DNA of 35,062 bases from contig JADGOG010000012.1 of assembly GCA_017883065.1 (NCBI GenBank), positions 1 to 35,062 on the forward strand, given 5' to 3'. This stretch comes from Acidimicrobiales bacterium. Lineage in GTDB: Bacteria > Actinomycetota > Acidimicrobiia > Acidimicrobiales > RAAP-2. A program made the position numbers and the translations under genes. Below the pieces are notes generated by a model that worked only from the letters and a program-made list of their open reading frames with translations, was not told the DNA's origin and did not search any database. Positions 33,925 to 35,062 of this stretch are shown here, piece after piece (within the stretch, counting starts at the first letter, position 1; each line of letters begins with the position of its first letter).

Positions 33925-34731
33925 ATGACCGCCGAGGACGGCTATCTGCTGGACAACCGCCAGGTCGAGGCGGGCGAGCGCCTCGCCGCCCTCGCCTCCT
34001 TGTTCGACCCCACCACGTTCCGCCTCCTCGAACGCCTGGGCATCCGGCCCGGGTGGCGGTGTTGGGAGGTGGGTGCCGGCGGGGTCTCGGTGGCCTCGTG
34101 GATGGCCGACCGGGTGGGCACCGACGGTTCGGTGCTGGCCACCGATCTCGACCTGTCGTGGATGCCGGCGGGCGACAGCACCTCGTTCGAGGCGCAGGTC
34201 CACGATGTGGGCACCGACCCGCCGCCGGGCGGTCCGTTCGACCTGGTACATGCCCGGCTGGTCCTGGTCCACGTGCCCCGCCGGCACGAGGCCATGGCCG
34301 CCATGGTCGGGGCCCTGCGCCCGGGTGGCTGGCTCGTCGTGGAGGACGCCGATCCCGCACTCCAGCCGCTCACCTGTATCGACGAGTACGGGCCCGAGCA
34401 GGAGCTGGCCAACAAGCTCCGACGGGGCTTCCGTGCACTGCTGGCCGACCGCGGTGCGGACCTGGCGTTCGGCCGGACGCTCCCGCGGATCTTCCGCCTC
34501 CACGGACTGGTCGACGTGGGGGCCGAGGGCTTCTTCCCCGTGACCGGCCCGGAGTGCACCCTGCTGGAGCGGGCGACGGTGGAACAGACCCGGGACCGCC
34601 TGGTGGAGGCAGGACTGGCCACCGACGAGGAGGTCGACCGCCATCTGGCCGCCGTCGCCCGGGGCGGTCTCGACTTCGCCACGTCGCCGATGATCTCGAC
34701 CTGGGGCCGGAACCCGCCAGCGCCCGGGTGA
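33925..34731 (+). CDS. SAM-dependent methyltransferase
   Basis: Class I methyltransferase of 268 residues. A short N-terminal helix region (YLLDNRQVEAGERLAALASLFDP) precedes motif I CWEVGAGGVSVASWMADRV (about 46-64). Then VLATDLDLSWM (acidic loop binding the ribose of SAM), FDLVHARLVLVHVPRR (motif IV, about 104-119) and LRPGGWLVVEDAD (motif V). The C-terminal half is helical and variable and does not reveal the substrate. Single-gene unit directly after the exporter (25-base gap) with its own promoter-like box. Confidence 0.85.
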   Translation: MTAEDGYLLDNRQVEAGERLAALASLFDPTTFRLLERLGIRPGWRCWEVGAGGVSVASWMADRVGTDGSVLATDLDLSWMPAGDSTSFEAQVHDVGTDPPPGGPFDLVHARLVLVHVPRRHEAMAAMVGALRPGGWLVVEDADPALQPLTCIDEYGPEQELANKLRRGFRALLADRGADLAFGRTLPRIFRLHGLVDVGAEGFFPVTGPECTLLERATVEQTRDRLVEAGLATDEEVDRHLAAVARGGLDFATSPMISTWGRNPPAPG

Positions 34732-34732
34732 G

Positions 34733-34748
34733 CCGGGACCGGTCCCGG
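34733..34748. repeat. 16-base perfect palindrome before lpd
   Basis: CCGGGACCGGTCCCGG directly follows the methyltransferase stop. It can form a hairpin (possible terminator) or be a two-fold operator for the downstream lpd. Confidence 0.45.
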
Positions 34749-34818
34749 TGGCGGGCCGGAACGCGCCCGGTCCACCGCAGTGGTGCCGCCTGGCAAGTGG
34801 GCGTCCGCTCCCGACCGG

Positions 34819-34824
34819 TAGGCT
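34819..34824 (+). promoter_or_regulatory. Possible -10 box for lpd
   Basis: TAGGCT, 33 bases before ATG 34858. It would give a leader of about 25 bases. The in-frame TTG 34837 is an alternative start 12 bases after the box. Confidence 0.3.
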
Positions 34825-34857
34825 GGTCCGAGACGATTGAGACCGCGTGAGCGCGAG

Positions 34858-35062
34858 ATGGAGGTGGTCCCCACGGCATCCGAGATGGCGACAGAGGCAA
34901 CGGCATCGGGGGATGGCACCACTGGCGACGGGGGGACTGAGCAATTCGATGTGGTGGTGATCGGCGGTGGGCCGGGAGGATACGCGGCCGCCCTCTACGG
35001 TGCCGCCGCCGGACTGTCGGTGGCCATCGTGGAGCTGGACAAGGTCGGAGGCACCTGCCTCC
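34858..35062 (+). CDS. lpd: Dihydrolipoyl dehydrogenase, N-terminal part (runs off window)
   Basis: First 68 codons of an FAD-dependent disulfide oxidoreductase. After a disordered Thr/Glu/Gly lead of about 30 residues comes the FAD-binding strand [20 protein letters not shown], then [19 protein letters not shown]. This last segment contains the first redox cysteine context (GGTC) of lipoamide dehydrogenases. Mercuric reductase or glutathione reductase relatives cannot be excluded from this fragment, but GGPGGYAAA and VGGTCL fit Lpd best. The gene continues beyond position 35062. With aceE in the same window, it is probably the E3 of the pyruvate dehydrogenase complex. Confidence 0.8.
   Translation, partial: MEVVPTASEMATEATASGDGTTGDGGTEQFDVVVIGGGPGGYAAALYGAAAGLSVAIVELDKVGGTCL

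Overview
This is a gene-dense, very GC-rich bacterial window with short intergenic gaps and many GTG starts. The gene set points to a high-GC actinobacterium: SufU-type Fe-S assembly, single-chain (homodimeric) pyruvate dehydrogenase E1, a DUF2510 tail protein, an actinobacterial HhH-GPD family protein, LytR-CpsA-Psr ligase and threonine-rich secreted proteins. The class Acidimicrobiia is my best guess. That is inference from gene content, not a database match.

Layout. Positions 1-689 hold no gene I can support. Positions 690-4358 hold three alpha/beta hydrolases: two exported lipoproteins that converge and overlap by 32 bases, and a cytosolic epoxide hydrolase/dehalogenase-like enzyme coupled to the second lipoprotein. 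Positions 4443-7143 form a tight four-gene cassette (metallo-beta-lactamase hydrolase, flavin reductase, RmlC-like cupin, SDR) closed by a perfect 16-bp hairpin. Next come a membrane protein with a RodZ-like outer domain and an oligopeptidase B.

Positions 10546-20168 are the SUF iron-sulfur cluster region, split into pieces. sufB and a small four-cysteine protein lie on the plus strand, then a dienoyl-CoA isomerase-like gene on the minus strand, then sufD-Rieske-sufC on plus, a LytR-CpsA-Psr gene on plus, and finally sufU-sufS-second sufC on minus. The two outer SUF units, sufB and the second sufC, start behind the same unusual sequence, TTGT-N2-CTAT-N5-TAGGAGAAA, read toward each gene. Two different SufC ATPases are present, and sufD has no normal start codon.

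The rest is mostly housekeeping: glycogen debranching enzyme, an MBL hydrolase, an acyl-CoA dehydrogenase, a LolA/LppX-like exported protein, thiE coupled to the HhH-GPD gene, a PAP2-like membrane protein, a DUF2510 membrane protein, aceE, RNase HI, a type II hydroxyacyl-CoA dehydrogenase-like SDR, an ABC-2 exporter pair, a methyltransferase, and the first part of a dihydrolipoyl dehydrogenase running off the end.

A pattern crosses the whole window. At 16 transcription-unit starts a TANNNT-like (sometimes CANNNT) box ends 6-9 bases before the start codon with no convincing Shine-Dalgarno sequence, which suggests leaderless transcription is the default here. The minority of genes with a clear ribosome binding site (sufB, sufD, the first lipase, the MBL gene at 22447, the acyl-CoA dehydrogenase, aceE) stand out against it.
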